Source: Myxococcales bacterium
GTDB taxonomy: Bacteria > Myxococcota_A > Polyangia > Polyangiales > Polyangiaceae
Reading direction: 5' to 3'
Assembly (NCBI GenBank): GCA_016720545.1
Contig: JADKKK010000004.1
Location: 248,001 to 312,000 of the forward strand
Length of the DNA: 64,000 bases
Part shown: piece after piece, positions 44,401 through 53,070 of the stretch
How the letters are laid out: each line of letters opens with the position of its first letter
Numbering within the stretch: the stretch's first letter is position 1
The notes under the pieces: model-generated
Told to the model about the DNA's origin: nothing
The model's input: only the letters and a program-made list of their open reading frames with translations
Databases searched by the model: none
Position numbers and translations under genes: made by a program

Positions 44401-44814
44401 CTCATTCGCCGCACGCTCGAGGAGGACGGGGTGGGGTACGCCTACCTCGACGGCTCCACGAAGGACCGACAGGCGTGCGTCGAGTCGTTCCAGCGCGACG
44501 ACGGTCCGCCGGTGTTCCTCATCTCGCTCAAGGCCGGGGGCTCCGGGCTCAACCTCACCGCGGCGGACACGGTGATCCACTTCGACCCGTGGTGGAACCC
44601 CGCGGTCGAGGATCAGGCGACCGACCGCGCGCACCGCATCGGTCAGACCCGGGTCGTCACGATGTACCGCCTCATCGCGAAGGGCACGATCGAGGAGAAG
44701 ATCCTCGAGCTCGGCGGGAAGAAGCGCGAGCTCGTCGGCGCGGTGCTCTCGGAAGACGCGGGCGGCACGAAGCGGCTCACGAAGGGCGACCTCGAGGACC
44801 TCTTCCGCGACTGA
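41422..44814 (+). CDS. SNF2-family helicase with N-terminal SWIM zinc finger
   Basis: 1130 residues from GTG 41422. The SWIM finger is at residues 75-90 (CSCPAFSKIHGHCKH). The Swi2/Snf2 ATPase starts near residue 665: RPYQEAGFQWLSFL, DDMGLGKTVQT (Walker A), VAPTSVVTNW, ILDEAQNIKNP (DEAQ box), LSGTPIENRLSEIWSIFDF. The second RecA domain ends VIHFDPWWNPAVEDQATDRA and HRIGQTR. This is the RapA/HepA-like bacterial SNF2 type that translocates on duplex DNA, and SWIM fingers are frequent N-terminal partners. Residues 160-650 form an unrecognised middle domain. It is a single gene. Confidence 0.93.
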   Translation: MSTPFTEALATLNDRALRRLLGARAFLRGYDYVRRGAVADTGVDLASAHGTVRGSEPEPYAVRLRLLPEGFDSECSCPAFSKIHGHCKHVAALLIALRDEARPRRHRDEPESSPGFTTDAPYVPHAVASIAGVQPGSAVAPVSHTSQGEEPAPGQGQSRRAKRRAARAMKAQAVRTVPSRPGFSVSERQTGVDAWLPEPMPPAPKRIEYRMQVRPTSLTVSVLDPDTRTPLLPSQLLAFQAQTPTGDRDALRALARHEGDGPRRVAIEVRGEDAAELLPFLKGRRVILEPQMMELRFGDEPLRPRFDLELSQDGSQVVVKSSFQRPGDPRRFSTAQGAWLEGSPGWHVDPQEGFARPIDRRVSPAALRRLARAPSILEPMDDLPRLIAQGLPRVALELGAELPELSQVADVVDLVPTFRMRAGGSLTEAHVSLRAAYDDLEIDVRADGMTAPVLVKANPGSKRAKCIRCDIAAQQQAAGQLRELGLSPDEEGASFVARGDDAIQFWTEGIGALPEDWDLFVPDDLVDVQVRSQTLSASARVSSGVDWLSLRLSFEAGGVAVTQEELGRCLAEGRRYVRLADGSFARLDAEKVRAVLLRQAEILATGGGQGGKLPLSQAGRIQELLDQVGRAQVADSAKTLFGKLRDIEEIKGAKKPRNLKAQLRPYQEAGFQWLSFLHEIGSGGVLADDMGLGKTVQTIALLLAVKSADEKTEGKGKFKALIVAPTSVVTNWMRELDKFAPSLKHVVWHGGDRRERAEELDDAEVVITSYALLRRDEELLSKLTLRYAILDEAQNIKNPLSATARAAKRLRADRRLALSGTPIENRLSEIWSIFDFVSPGLLGPLDKFEERYSRPIDAGDQKAATRLRATIHPFILRRTKGEVAKDLPEKIETDQVCELTGEQGSLYSAVLKEVRAQVMGEVERQGVAKSQIQILAGLTRLRQAACDPRLLGLPREFTNDDSGKLQALRDLVQTSVAGGHRVLVFSQFVSMLTLIRRTLEEDGVGYAYLDGSTKDRQACVESFQRDDGPPVFLISLKAGGSGLNLTAADTVIHFDPWWNPAVEDQATDRAHRIGQTRVVTMYRLIAKGTIEEKILELGGKKRELVGAVLSEDAGGTKRLTKGDLEDLFRD

Positions 44815-44889
44815 GCGCACGAAAGTTTGTGGTCGGGCGCCGCCGTGGCCGGCTAGGCTGAGCGCGCTCGCTCTCCGGCGGGCGCTCCC

Positions 44890-47598
44890 ATGGACGGCAC
44901 CCAGGCACCCTTCGATCGGCTCGGCAGCTACCGCATCGTCCGGCGAATCGCTACGGGAGGAACGAGCGACGTCCTCCTCGCGAAGGCGGAGGGCCCGTTC
45001 GGCTTCGAGCGCCAGGTGGTGCTCAAGATCCTGCTGTCGCAGTACCGGGCCGACGACCAGTTCGCGCGAATGTTCGCCCGCGAGGCGGCCGCCTACGCGC
45101 GCCTGTCGCACGCCTCGGTCGTGCGCCTCTTCGACTTCTTCTCGCACGGCGACCAGCTCGTCATGGTGCTCGAGTTCGTGGACGGCCTCCCGCTGAACCG
45201 CCTGCGCGCGACCCTGAAGGACATGGGCAAGACCCTGCCCGATACGGCGGCGCTCTACGTCGCCAGCCACGTGTTCGAGGCGCTCGCCTCCGCGCACGAC
45301 TACATCGACCCCTCCGGGAAGGCCGCGCCGGTCATCCACCGCGACGTCAACCCGTCCAATGTGCTGGTCGGGTGGAATGGCGACGTCAAGCTCGCCGATT
45401 TCGGCATCGCGCGCGTCACCGGAGTGCGCGCGGACACCCAGAACGGCCTCATCCAGGGCACCTTCGGCTACATGGCGCCCGAGCAGGTGACTGGCGCCGA
45501 CATTGGCACCCACACCGACGTGTACGCCGCCGGTCTGCTCCTGTGGGAGATGCTGGCCCACAGGAAGGCGATCCAGAGGGGGGTCCTGCCCGAGATCGAG
45601 ATCCTGCGCGCCATGGCGGATCCGCACCTCGTGTCGCTCGACGTCCTGCGGCCTGATCTCCACGGGCGCGTGCGCGAGGTCGTGGCGCGCACTCTCGAGC
45701 CCGACCCCCGGAAGCGGACGATCACCGCGGAGGAGGCCTGGTCACTTCTGCGAGACGTGATCGGGCCCCGCGGCGGCCGCGCCGAGCTCTTCGAGATGGC
45801 GAAGCTCATCCACGAGCGAGCGACCGTGAAGGTGCGCTCGGCGGAGCCCGTCGAGCCGCCGCTCTCGGTAGGGGAGCAGGAGGCCTCTCCGCGGCCGCCC
45901 ACGATCCGCGCGCCCGCGCTCACGGGCGTGACGACCTCCGGCCCGGTGAGCCCCGTCCGTCCGGTCGTCGGCCCGTCCTCCGTCGGCCGGCTCGAGGCGC
46001 GCGAAGGACCGCGCCTCGACGAGCTCGACCCGATCGACATCGATAAGCTCTTCGATGGCATCTCGCTCCCCGACGACGAGCCCGAGCCGCCCAGCGGCGG
46101 CGACGACGTCACGATCGCGTCTACCGCCCCCCCCACCTTCGACGTGGAGGCGCTCCTCACCGAGTCCCGCAGGGCGGGGGTGGGCTCGCCGGGTGGCGTC
46201 CCCGCGGTGCGGGTGGCGACCCCTACGCAGATGAGCGCCGTGCCCGCGCGCCCGCAGATCCGCCCGTCGCGCAAGATGACCGCCATCTCCACGACGGTCG
46301 CGGTCGAGCGCCGCGCGTCGCAGGAGCTGACCGCGGTGGCGCGGGTCGAGGTTGAGGCGGGGGCCCAGCGGCACCCCTCGGGAGACACGACCCTCGTCTC
46401 ACGGGGGCAGTTCCCGCCGCCGGCCGGGCTTCCCCAGGGTCTCACACCGCGGCCGCCCGAGGTCGGCCCCATCAGCGTCTCCATCCCGTCGGTGAAGAGC
46501 ACGCTCATCATGCCGGTCGCCGACATGAGGACGAGCGCGCCGCCGCCGGAGCCGTCGCCGTCGCCCCTGCCCCCACCCGTGGGCGCCGCGAAAGGGCTGG
46601 GCGCGACACCGGCGGGTCCTGCGGTGGCGCCGCGCCCGCCGGTCGGGGCCGCGCCCCCAACCGCGCGAGGCCTGCCCCCTCCGCTCTCGGCCGAGGCCCC
46701 GCCGCCCCCGGCGCCACTCGCGTCCGCGAGCGGGTCGGGGCCCGCTGGCGGTACCCCGCCGCCGCCCGCGGCGACGCCCGCACCGCCCCCGGTGGTCAAG
46801 ACGGCCCCGCTCGCGGCGCTGCCGATGGCCGACACGGCCCCGCTCGCGGCGCTGCCGGTGGCCAACGTGGCCCCGCTCGCGGCGCTGCCGGTGGCCAACG
46901 TGGCCCCGCTCGCGGCGCTGCCGATGGCCGACACGGCCCCGCTCGCGGCGCTCCCGGTCGTCGAGGTGCCCGTCGCGCCCCCGCCCGACGTGGCGCCGCG
47001 CCCGGCCGAACCGGCCCCCGTCGGGCCCGCGGACGAGCCGCCCGAGGAGGCGCCCATCGCCCCTCCGCCCCCCTTCTTCACGCCGGCGCGCGTGCTCGCG
47101 GTCATCCTCGTGACCGCGCTTTCGGCGGCGGGGGGCGTCGCGTACGTCCGGAGCGGCAGCGCGAGGTCGCGCGCCGTCGCCTCGGCGTCAGCGATCCCGT
47201 CCACCACCGCCCCGCCGTCGGCGATCCCTTCCGCGAGCGCCCCAGCCTCCGCAGAGCCGTCCGCGAGCAGCTCCAGCGCTGCCCCGGAGGCCTCCGCCTC
47301 TGCGCCGCTCGCCCCGTCCGTCGCTCCCTCGGCCTCGACGGCTCCGTCGAGCGTGGCCTCCGCAGCCGTGCCCGCCGCGTCCGCCGAGGCCCCGAAGGCC
47401 GCGGTGCCTGCGAACATGTGCCTGCTCAAGACGACCGGCGCGTCCCCGGGCCACCGCGTGTACGTCGACGGGCGGGTCGTGGTGGAGACCCCCGGCGAGG
47501 CCCGGGTACCCTGCGGCTCGCGCACCGTTCAGCTCGGCAGCGCGGGAAAGCCACGCACGCTCGACCTGCCCTGCGGCGCGGAGCACTTGGTAAAGTAG
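44890..47598 (+). CDS. Large Ser/Thr protein kinase with PEGA-like C-terminus
   Basis: 902 residues from ATG 44890. Kinase domain about residues 12-295: IATGGTSDVLLAK, VVLKILL, HRDVNPSN (Asn replaces the usual Lys-Pro pattern), DFGIARV, GYMAPEQVTG. A 440-residue Pro/Ala/Ser/Val-rich linker includes five 11-residue repeats encoded at 46804-46968. One membrane segment near 736-754 (VLAVILVTALSAAGGVAYV) and a Ser/Ala-rich periplasmic stretch lead to a terminal PEGA-like domain (HRVYVDGRVVVETPGEARV). The HRDVNPSN form and GTSDVLLA are common in myxobacterial kinases. It converges on the SGNH gene with a two-base gap. Confidence 0.9.
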   Translation: MDGTQAPFDRLGSYRIVRRIATGGTSDVLLAKAEGPFGFERQVVLKILLSQYRADDQFARMFAREAAAYARLSHASVVRLFDFFSHGDQLVMVLEFVDGLPLNRLRATLKDMGKTLPDTAALYVASHVFEALASAHDYIDPSGKAAPVIHRDVNPSNVLVGWNGDVKLADFGIARVTGVRADTQNGLIQGTFGYMAPEQVTGADIGTHTDVYAAGLLLWEMLAHRKAIQRGVLPEIEILRAMADPHLVSLDVLRPDLHGRVREVVARTLEPDPRKRTITAEEAWSLLRDVIGPRGGRAELFEMAKLIHERATVKVRSAEPVEPPLSVGEQEASPRPPTIRAPALTGVTTSGPVSPVRPVVGPSSVGRLEAREGPRLDELDPIDIDKLFDGISLPDDEPEPPSGGDDVTIASTAPPTFDVEALLTESRRAGVGSPGGVPAVRVATPTQMSAVPARPQIRPSRKMTAISTTVAVERRASQELTAVARVEVEAGAQRHPSGDTTLVSRGQFPPPAGLPQGLTPRPPEVGPISVSIPSVKSTLIMPVADMRTSAPPPEPSPSPLPPPVGAAKGLGATPAGPAVAPRPPVGAAPPTARGLPPPLSAEAPPPPAPLASASGSGPAGGTPPPPAATPAPPPVVKTAPLAALPMADTAPLAALPVANVAPLAALPVANVAPLAALPMADTAPLAALPVVEVPVAPPPDVAPRPAEPAPVGPADEPPEEAPIAPPPPFFTPARVLAVILVTALSAAGGVAYVRSGSARSRAVASASAIPSTTAPPSAIPSASAPASAEPSASSSSAAPEASASAPLAPSVAPSASTAPSSVASAAVPAASAEAPKAAVPANMCLLKTTGASPGHRVYVDGRVVVETPGEARVPCGSRTVQLGSAGKPRTLDLPCGAEHLVK
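46804..46968. repeat. Five 33-bp tandem repeats in kinase gene
   Basis: Units start at 46804, 46837, 46870, 46903 and 46936 and encode APLAALP followed by MADT, VANV, VANV, MADT and VVEV. The first four are nearly identical in DNA. They lie in the cytoplasmic linker before the membrane segment. Confidence 0.93.
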
Positions 47599-47600
47599 GT

Positions 47601-48425
47601 TTAGTTCCCAGAGTCGAGCAAGCCCGCGTCGCCCACGAGCCCAGGGGCGGGCGAGCCGGTGCCCTGGAAATAGGCCCAGAAGAGGTCCGCCCAGTCGGCG
47701 CCGCCCTTCTCGGTGGGGTGGATGCGATCGCCGCCCCGCTTGAGCGGAAGGTTGCTCGAGTCGAAGAACTTGCAGGGCGCCACGTGCTCGCGGATGACCG
47801 CGACGATCCCCGTGTCTCCCTTCCACGTGGGCGGCCCGATCCAGTAACACTCACGCGCGCCGATCTTGCGCGCGATCGTCTCCACGAAGGGCGCGAAGAC
47901 CTGCGGAGAGGGGAGGAACACGTCATTCGCCCCGAGCGTGAGGATCACGATGTCGGGCTTGTGGCGCGCGAGCAGGTTCGGCAGCTTCACGCTGCGGGCG
48001 AAGGTCTGGATCGAGAGGCTGACCTCCGTGTGACGCACGAACTTGGCGCCCTCCGCGCGGAACTTCGCCCCGAGCGCGCGGCTCAGGCCCCCGTCGCCGC
48101 CCACCATCGAGTCGCCTGCGTGGAGCACGACCTTGCCCGCGAGCCGCGCGAGGCCCGCCTCCGCGGTGCCGGCGTCGCCGGCGTCGGAGCGCGCCACCGA
48201 GGCGTCATCGGGGGAGGGGGCTGCGGTCGCCGCTGCCGCCGCGGAGGGCGGCGGGGCGCTGGCCGCGGCTTCGGGCGTCGCGGAGCGCGGCTCGGTCGGT
48301 CGCGCTCCGGGCTCGTGGCTCTTCGAGCACGCGCCGAGCGTGCTCGTGGCGAGCACGATCGCGCACAGGCACGCGGCCCGCGCCAGGCGCGTCTGCGCGT
48401 CACCGATGTCACCGACCTCCCGCAT
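47601..48425 (-). CDS. SGNH/GDSL-type hydrolase lipoprotein
   Basis: 274 residues from ATG 48425. The signal ends ATSTLGAC (lipobox LGAC), then an Ala/Pro/Ser linker to residue 90. The SGNH domain shows the nucleophile block VLHAGDSMVGG, the Asn block LTLGANDVFLP and the catalytic Asp/His block GDRIHPTEKGG. Members deacylate sugars, lipids or peptidoglycan. A periplasmic or outer-membrane location is likely; the substrate is unknown. The FGE-like lipoprotein gene lies 64 bases upstream on the same strand. Confidence 0.85.
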   Translation of the reverse strand: MREVGDIGDAQTRLARAACLCAIVLATSTLGACSKSHEPGARPTEPRSATPEAAASAPPPSAAAAATAAPSPDDASVARSDAGDAGTAEAGLARLAGKVVLHAGDSMVGGDGGLSRALGAKFRAEGAKFVRHTEVSLSIQTFARSVKLPNLLARHKPDIVILTLGANDVFLPSPQVFAPFVETIARKIGARECYWIGPPTWKGDTGIVAVIREHVAPCKFFDSSNLPLKRGGDRIHPTEKGGADWADLFWAYFQGTGSPAPGLVGDAGLLDSGN

Positions 48426-48489
48426 GAGTCGGGCTTATCTCAGAATGGGCGCGCGTCGTCGAGCGCGTCGTCAAGCGTTCGCGGGCGCC

Positions 48490-49479
48490 TCAAGGGGACG
48501 GATCGGCGCAGCAGCGGAACCCGGTGGAGTAGTCGTGGTAGACGAAGTTGTGGGCCGTGGTCCGGTACCCGCACCCGTCGCCGTTGATGTGCGTGTCTTG
48601 GTAGTAGCCGCCCTGGAAGGTGCCGGCCGGGTCGTCCACCCACTCGTGCAGGTTGCCCACCATGTCGAACACGCCGTAGCCGTTCGTGCACCCAGGGTGG
48701 GCGCCGGTCTCGGCGAGCGTGCCTTCCACCTGGTTCAGCTTCTCGTCGTTCAGCTGGTTCCAGCCCCAGTTGGGGCTCCCCGCGTGCGGGAACACCACTC
48801 CGATGGGGCTGCGCCCATGATCGTTGCAGCGGTGATCTTCCTTCTGGGCGCCGTAGCCCCAGGTCGACTTGTCGGGGCCCATGCAGGCGGTCCGCCACTC
48901 TTGAGGCTTGCAGAGGCGCTTGCCGGAGGCCTTGCACGCGTCGCTGGCCTGGCGCGCGCTGATGTGGCCCTGAGGCTTGACGCCAGGGACGCTGAGCGCG
49001 CGGGTCTGGAGGCCCTCGACGCCGAGATAGTAGGGGTGCGGGCGGGTCTCGCCGGTGGCCGTCACCTCGACGATGGAGCCCTCGTACCGGTCGACGCAGA
49101 AGCGGCCGTTCACGCTCGCCATCCCAGCCGGGCAGCCGCCGCTCTCTCTCTCCCCGCCTTGCGGAGCACCCGCGCCGAGGAGGCCCGCCGGAAACAGCTC
49201 GCGGGTGGGCGCCACCCCCAACTTGATGGCCTCCGTCGGCGAGCCGATGCGCGCGTTCAGTGAGGACTGCGAGCGGCCGACCGAGCGATGGATCGCGGTC
49301 TGAGTAAACGCGGACGGGTGCTCACCCGCCGACCCCGGAGCCGACTTCGCGCAACCTGCGACGAGCGCGAGCGCCGCCGCGGCGACGACCACGGGCACCG
49401 CGACTCGGGCGGAGCGGCGCTGGCGAGGCTGCCAGCGGGACTCGGAGGGCCCTCGCAGGGCGTTCAGGGTTGGGTTCAA
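48490..49479 (-). CDS. Lipoprotein with formylglycine-generating-enzyme-like (SUMF1) domain
   Basis: 329 residues from TTG 49479, chosen because AGGAGGT lies five bases upstream (49485-49491). The signal ends ALALVAGC. The FGE/SUMF1 fold is shown by GCPAGMASVNGRFCVDRYEGS, GKRLCKPQEWRTACMGP, the WGYG segment, GVFDMVGNLHEWVDD and the ending YSTGFRCCAD. The domain occurs both in true formylglycine enzymes and in structural or ergothioneine-type relatives, so enzymatic activity is not certain. Extra cysteines suggest disulfides in the envelope. Confidence 0.85.
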   Translation of the reverse strand: MNPTLNALRGPSESRWQPRQRRSARVAVPVVVAAAALALVAGCAKSAPGSAGEHPSAFTQTAIHRSVGRSQSSLNARIGSPTEAIKLGVAPTRELFPAGLLGAGAPQGGERESGGCPAGMASVNGRFCVDRYEGSIVEVTATGETRPHPYYLGVEGLQTRALSVPGVKPQGHISARQASDACKASGKRLCKPQEWRTACMGPDKSTWGYGAQKEDHRCNDHGRSPIGVVFPHAGSPNWGWNQLNDEKLNQVEGTLAETGAHPGCTNGYGVFDMVGNLHEWVDDPAGTFQGGYYQDTHINGDGCGYRTTAHNFVYHDYSTGFRCCADPSP

Positions 49480-49809
49480 CGGCGACCTCCTGGACGGCTG
49501 GGGTTGGCGCCCGGTATGACCCGGGAGCCCTGCACCGCGAAACAATTTTCGCGACCGGCTAGGGTGTACAGGGCGAGCGCGCCTCGCGGAACCCAAAAAC
49601 GACCGCGTTCCCTATATATGTGGGAGAGTACGGCACATGGACTTCCAGTGTGCCTGGAACACTCTTTTCTGTAGGTATTTGAAAAGAATAGAAAATTGGG
49701 CTGTCACAGGAAGTGACGCGGTGCGACGCACCCACCGGGGCCAGGGGTCACCTTCTCATGGACGGGCACCCTAGCTCTCGGCCCACGCCGATTTGATACG
49801 CTCGAGCCG
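49480..49809. other. 330-bp gene-free region with AT-rich core and two hairpins
   Basis: Between divergent genes. Bases 49610-49700 are far richer in A and T than the surroundings (TATATATG near 49613-49620, then GAAAAGAATAGAAAATTGGG at 49681-49700). Two perfect small inverted repeats occur: TTCCAG/CTGGAA around TGTGC (49643-49659) and GTCAC/GTGAC around AGGAA (49703-49717). No ORF fits. It may hold promoters or a small RNA. Confidence 0.55.
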
Positions 49810-50961
49810 ATGCTTCACCGCTTGTACCTCTCGCCTGGCATGTTCGGCTTCGGCCAGCTCGGCGGCTTCGGGTACTTCGCGCACCTGCGCGAGGCGCTCC
49901 GCGCCCGCTTCGTCGAGCTCGGCCACGAGGCGGTCGTGCACGTCGTCGACGTCCCGCCGACCGCGTCCATCCGCCGACGCGCCGCGCGGCTCACGGAGGC
50001 GGTCGCCGAGAGCGCTCAGGAAGGCGACGCGGTCCACCTGGTCGGCCACTCCACGGGCGGGCTCGACGCCCGGCTGGCCGCGTCGCCCTCGGCGCGCCTG
50101 CTCGTCGACGCGCGCGCGCGCGGCTGGTTGCACTCGCTCCGCTCCGTGACGACGCTGAACACCCCGCACTACGGCACCCCGCTCGCCAGCTTCTTCGCCA
50201 CCAAGAGCGGCCAGCAGATGCTCTACGCGGTGAGCGCGTTCACTTTCGTGGCGCTCACGCTCTCGGCGCCCCCGCTCACCCTCGCCAGCGCGCTGGTGCT
50301 CGCCGTCGGCCGCGTCGATCAGGCCGTCGGGGTCGAGCTGCGAGTGCTCGAGCGCCTCACCGAGCGGCTGCTCGGCGTGCTCGAGCCGGCGAGGAGCCGC
50401 GAGGTGCGGGCCTACCTCGACGCCATTCAGGCGGACCAGGGCGCGGTGATCCAGCTCACCCCCGAGGCGATGGACCTCTTCCAGGCGGGCGTCGAGGACC
50501 GCCCCGGCGTGCGCTACCAGTGCGCCGTCGCCGCCGCGCCGGCCCCCGAGGCGTTCGGCGTCGCGAGGCACCTCCTGTCGCCCTGGCGCCTCGTCTCCCA
50601 CGGGCTCTTCACGACGCTCTACGGTCTCACCGCGCGCTTCGACGATCGCTACCCGTGCGCCGCGCCAGCGCTCACCCTCGAGGCGGAGCGGCAGCTCGTG
50701 AGCGCGCTCGGTCGGTTGCCCGGCGCGCGCAGCAACGACGGCGTCGTCCCGGTGCTCTCGCAAATCTGGGGCGAGCTGGTCTGGGCGGGCGCCGCCGACC
50801 ACCTCGACGTCCTCGGGCACTTCCGGGGGCCGACCCGCGGCGAGCGCGGGCAGGGAGGGCACTCCGACTGGCTCGCGTGCGGCGCGGAGTTTGACGAGCG
50901 CGCCTTTCGGGGCCTCGTCGCCGCGGTGGTCGCCGGGATGCTCCGTCCTGCCGACGGCTGA
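49810..50961 (+). CDS. Alpha/beta-hydrolase, lipase-like
   Basis: 383 residues from ATG 49810, with no signal peptide. MLHRLYLSPGMFGFGQLGGFGYF supplies the N-terminal strand, and the nucleophile elbow is AVHLVGHSTGGLDARL with Ser in GHSTGG. LNTPHYGTPLASFF follows the usual post-nucleophile pattern of triacylglycerol lipases, and a late His is in GGHSDWL. A hydrophobic insertion at about residue 150-175 may be a lid or membrane contact. The substrate is unknown. Confidence 0.8.
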   Translation: MLHRLYLSPGMFGFGQLGGFGYFAHLREALRARFVELGHEAVVHVVDVPPTASIRRRAARLTEAVAESAQEGDAVHLVGHSTGGLDARLAASPSARLLVDARARGWLHSLRSVTTLNTPHYGTPLASFFATKSGQQMLYAVSAFTFVALTLSAPPLTLASALVLAVGRVDQAVGVELRVLERLTERLLGVLEPARSREVRAYLDAIQADQGAVIQLTPEAMDLFQAGVEDRPGVRYQCAVAAAPAPEAFGVARHLLSPWRLVSHGLFTTLYGLTARFDDRYPCAAPALTLEAERQLVSALGRLPGARSNDGVVPVLSQIWGELVWAGAADHLDVLGHFRGPTRGERGQGGHSDWLACGAEFDERAFRGLVAAVVAGMLRPADG

Positions 50962-51059
50962 GCGCGGCGCCACTTGGTAAGGGATCTTGACTGAGCGGCT
51001 CTCGACACGCTGTGGCGCCTGCGTGCGCGTCGAAGCCATGTCGTGTATAGATAAGACCT

Positions 51060-51848
51060 ATGAGTCCAAGGTCTTTGCTCCTCGCCGTGGTGGTCGTGGG
51101 CTGTTCGCCGGCAGCGTCGCCTCTCGCGGGGGAGCCCCGCGCCCCGTCTCTGCCCGAGCCCACCGCGGTGCAGATCCCGCCGCCGAGCGCGACGTCCCCG
51201 CCTCCGGCCTCTCCCCCGCCTCTCCCCCGCCTCTCCGTCGCTCCCGACGACGCCGGCGTGGCGACTCTCCCCGCCCGCAGGGTCGTCGTCCCCGACGGGA
51301 AGTGCTCGGGTCGCGCGCTCGGGCTCGGCGACGTGCTGAAGGAGTGCGCCTGTCGCACCGACGGGGCGCTGGAGGGCGCGGGCTCGCCGGCTTGCCCGGG
51401 GACGCCGCAGGGACAGGGCGCTCGGGTCGAGGGGCTCGTCGTGACGCTCGAGCTCGACGAGCCGAAGGTCAAGGCCGGGGGGCTCGTGCGAGGCACGGTC
51501 CACTTCCGGAACGCGAGCGCCGACGCGCTGCCGCTCCACTTCATGCGCGACAGCGCCATCGAGTTGGTCGTTCTCAGGGAGACGGGCGCCGAGATCCCCG
51601 TCGAAGGAAAGGGCGACTGCGTGGCCACTCTGAGCATGGCCCACCTCGCGGGAGTCACGCTCGCGCCGGGGGGCGAGGTGGTCGTGAAGGCCGTGACCCC
51701 GGCCACGCGGAGGAGGTATCGCCCCGGGTCGTGCGACACGGTCGCGGGGAGTCGCCTCACCCCTGGGCGGTACTCCGTGGGTATCTCGAACAGTCCCCTC
51801 TACGCCCGGGCGCAGCCCAAGCCGGTGGCCGTGGAGGTCGTGAAGTAG
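51060..51848 (+). CDS. Lipoprotein of unknown function
   Basis: 262 residues from ATG 51060. The signal LLLAVVVVGC has lipobox VVGC. A Pro-rich linker runs to residue 75. The remaining part has six cysteines (CSGRALG, CACRTD, a later pair) and an immunoglobulin-like beta pattern (VTLELDEPKVKAGGLVRGTVHF, LAPGGEVVVKAVTP). No family is recognised. Confidence 0.68.
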   Translation: MSPRSLLLAVVVVGCSPAASPLAGEPRAPSLPEPTAVQIPPPSATSPPPASPPPLPRLSVAPDDAGVATLPARRVVVPDGKCSGRALGLGDVLKECACRTDGALEGAGSPACPGTPQGQGARVEGLVVTLELDEPKVKAGGLVRGTVHFRNASADALPLHFMRDSAIELVVLRETGAEIPVEGKGDCVATLSMAHLAGVTLAPGGEVVVKAVTPATRRRYRPGSCDTVAGSRLTPGRYSVGISNSPLYARAQPKPVAVEVVK

Positions 51849-51945
51849 CCAAACTGGGCACGAGCAGACAGATGGAGTCGCCGCGGATGGGTGTGCTACA
51901 TAGCCTGAAGCGAGCGATGAGACGCGTCGCGGAGGGGTGATCGAC

Positions 51946-53070
51946 ATGAAATCATTGGGTGTCGTTGGAACGTTGGGCGTGGGGTTCCTCGGGCTGGCCA
52001 TGGCCGTGGGCGTCGGAGGGCTCGGGGGTGCGGGGTGCTCCGGGGCGCCGGCCTACGACGACTTCGCCTCGACCCTCGCGTCGACGTACTGCGACGCGCT
52101 CGAGGGGTGCTGCGAGGCGGCCAAGTTCGAATACGACGAGCAGTCGTGTGTGCCGCAAGTGACGGCGGAGGTTCAGCGCACCGCGGACGTCGTCAAGCGC
52201 GGCAAGGTGATCTACGACAAGACCGCGGCGGACGCCTGCGTGGAGGCCTACAAGGCGCGGGCTCTGCTCTGCGTCGAGGACGCAGGCGCGACCCCCGCGA
52301 GCGGCTTCGAGCCTTACGTCGAGGCCTGCGCGAAGGTCTTCAAGGGGACTGTGAGCCCGGGCGGCGAGTGCACCGAGAGCGCCGAGTGTCAGGCCGACTT
52401 CCCGCGCGAGATCGGCGCGTGCTCGACCGACAACCGACCCAGCGCCGACCGCACCAAGAAGGTCTGCTACAAGCAGGTCCGCGTCGGGCCCGGTGAGGTC
52501 TGCGCGACCTCCCAGACCGCGCCGTCGCCGGACCAATTCGAGATCAAGAGTTGCGATCCTGCCACGGGGTATTGCGACGGCGCTGGCGGCGCCGACACGA
52601 CGCGGAAGTGTCGCGCGTACGCGAAGGCGGGCGAGGACTGCTTCACCCCGCCGTCCACGATCGTCCAGTGCGACGTCCGCGGCGGGCTGTCGTGCGATCC
52701 GACGTCGCGTAAGTGCATCGCGCTTCCGCCGGTTGGCCAGCCGTGCACTGCGGGCCAGCAGTGCGCCAAGGGCGCCTATTGCCTCCGCGCGACGACCCCA
52801 GGTGGGGCGAGCACCTGCACCGCGCAGAAGGGGGACGGCTCCGACTGTGACTCCTCGGCGGAGTGCCTCTCTTCTTCGTGCGAGAGCCCGCCGACCACGG
52901 GCGGCGACGGCGGGCGCCCCAAGGGCAAGTGTGGTGTCGCGACGGACAACACGGCCAACCCGTTCGAGGTAAGCCCTCGCTCGTGTGGGTTCGGACCCGC
53001 TGCCCGAGGTCCGGTCGACGGTGGAGTCCAGCCCATCCAGACGCAGTCGATCCTTCGACCGCTGAGGTAG
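51946..53070 (+). CDS. Cysteine-rich lipoprotein
   Basis: 374 residues from ATG 51946, with GGAGGGG about nine bases upstream; GTG 51937 is less likely. The signal ends GLGGAGC. The mature protein has about 28 cysteines in repeated short units such as GGECTESAECQ, GQPCTAGQQCAKGAYC and GSDCDSSAECLSSSC, each like small disulfide knots. Such proteins are common in myxobacterial genomes and of unknown role. The gene follows the lipoprotein gene at 51060 by 97 bases. Confidence 0.75.
   Translation: MKSLGVVGTLGVGFLGLAMAVGVGGLGGAGCSGAPAYDDFASTLASTYCDALEGCCEAAKFEYDEQSCVPQVTAEVQRTADVVKRGKVIYDKTAADACVEAYKARALLCVEDAGATPASGFEPYVEACAKVFKGTVSPGGECTESAECQADFPREIGACSTDNRPSADRTKKVCYKQVRVGPGEVCATSQTAPSPDQFEIKSCDPATGYCDGAGGADTTRKCRAYAKAGEDCFTPPSTIVQCDVRGGLSCDPTSRKCIALPPVGQPCTAGQQCAKGAYCLRATTPGGASTCTAQKGDGSDCDSSAECLSSSCESPPTTGGDGGRPKGKCGVATDNTANPFEVSPRSCGFGPAARGPVDGGVQPIQTQSILRPLR

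Noticed and set aside
43210..45663. 817-codon minus-strand ORF
   Set aside because: Antisense to the SNF2 helicase and kinase, which both have complete motifs; its sequence is Arg/Leu/Glu/Val-rich with no domain.
49655..49675. Possible sigma-54 promoter (TGGAAC then TTTTCT)
   Set aside because: The invariant GC of the -12 element is missing.
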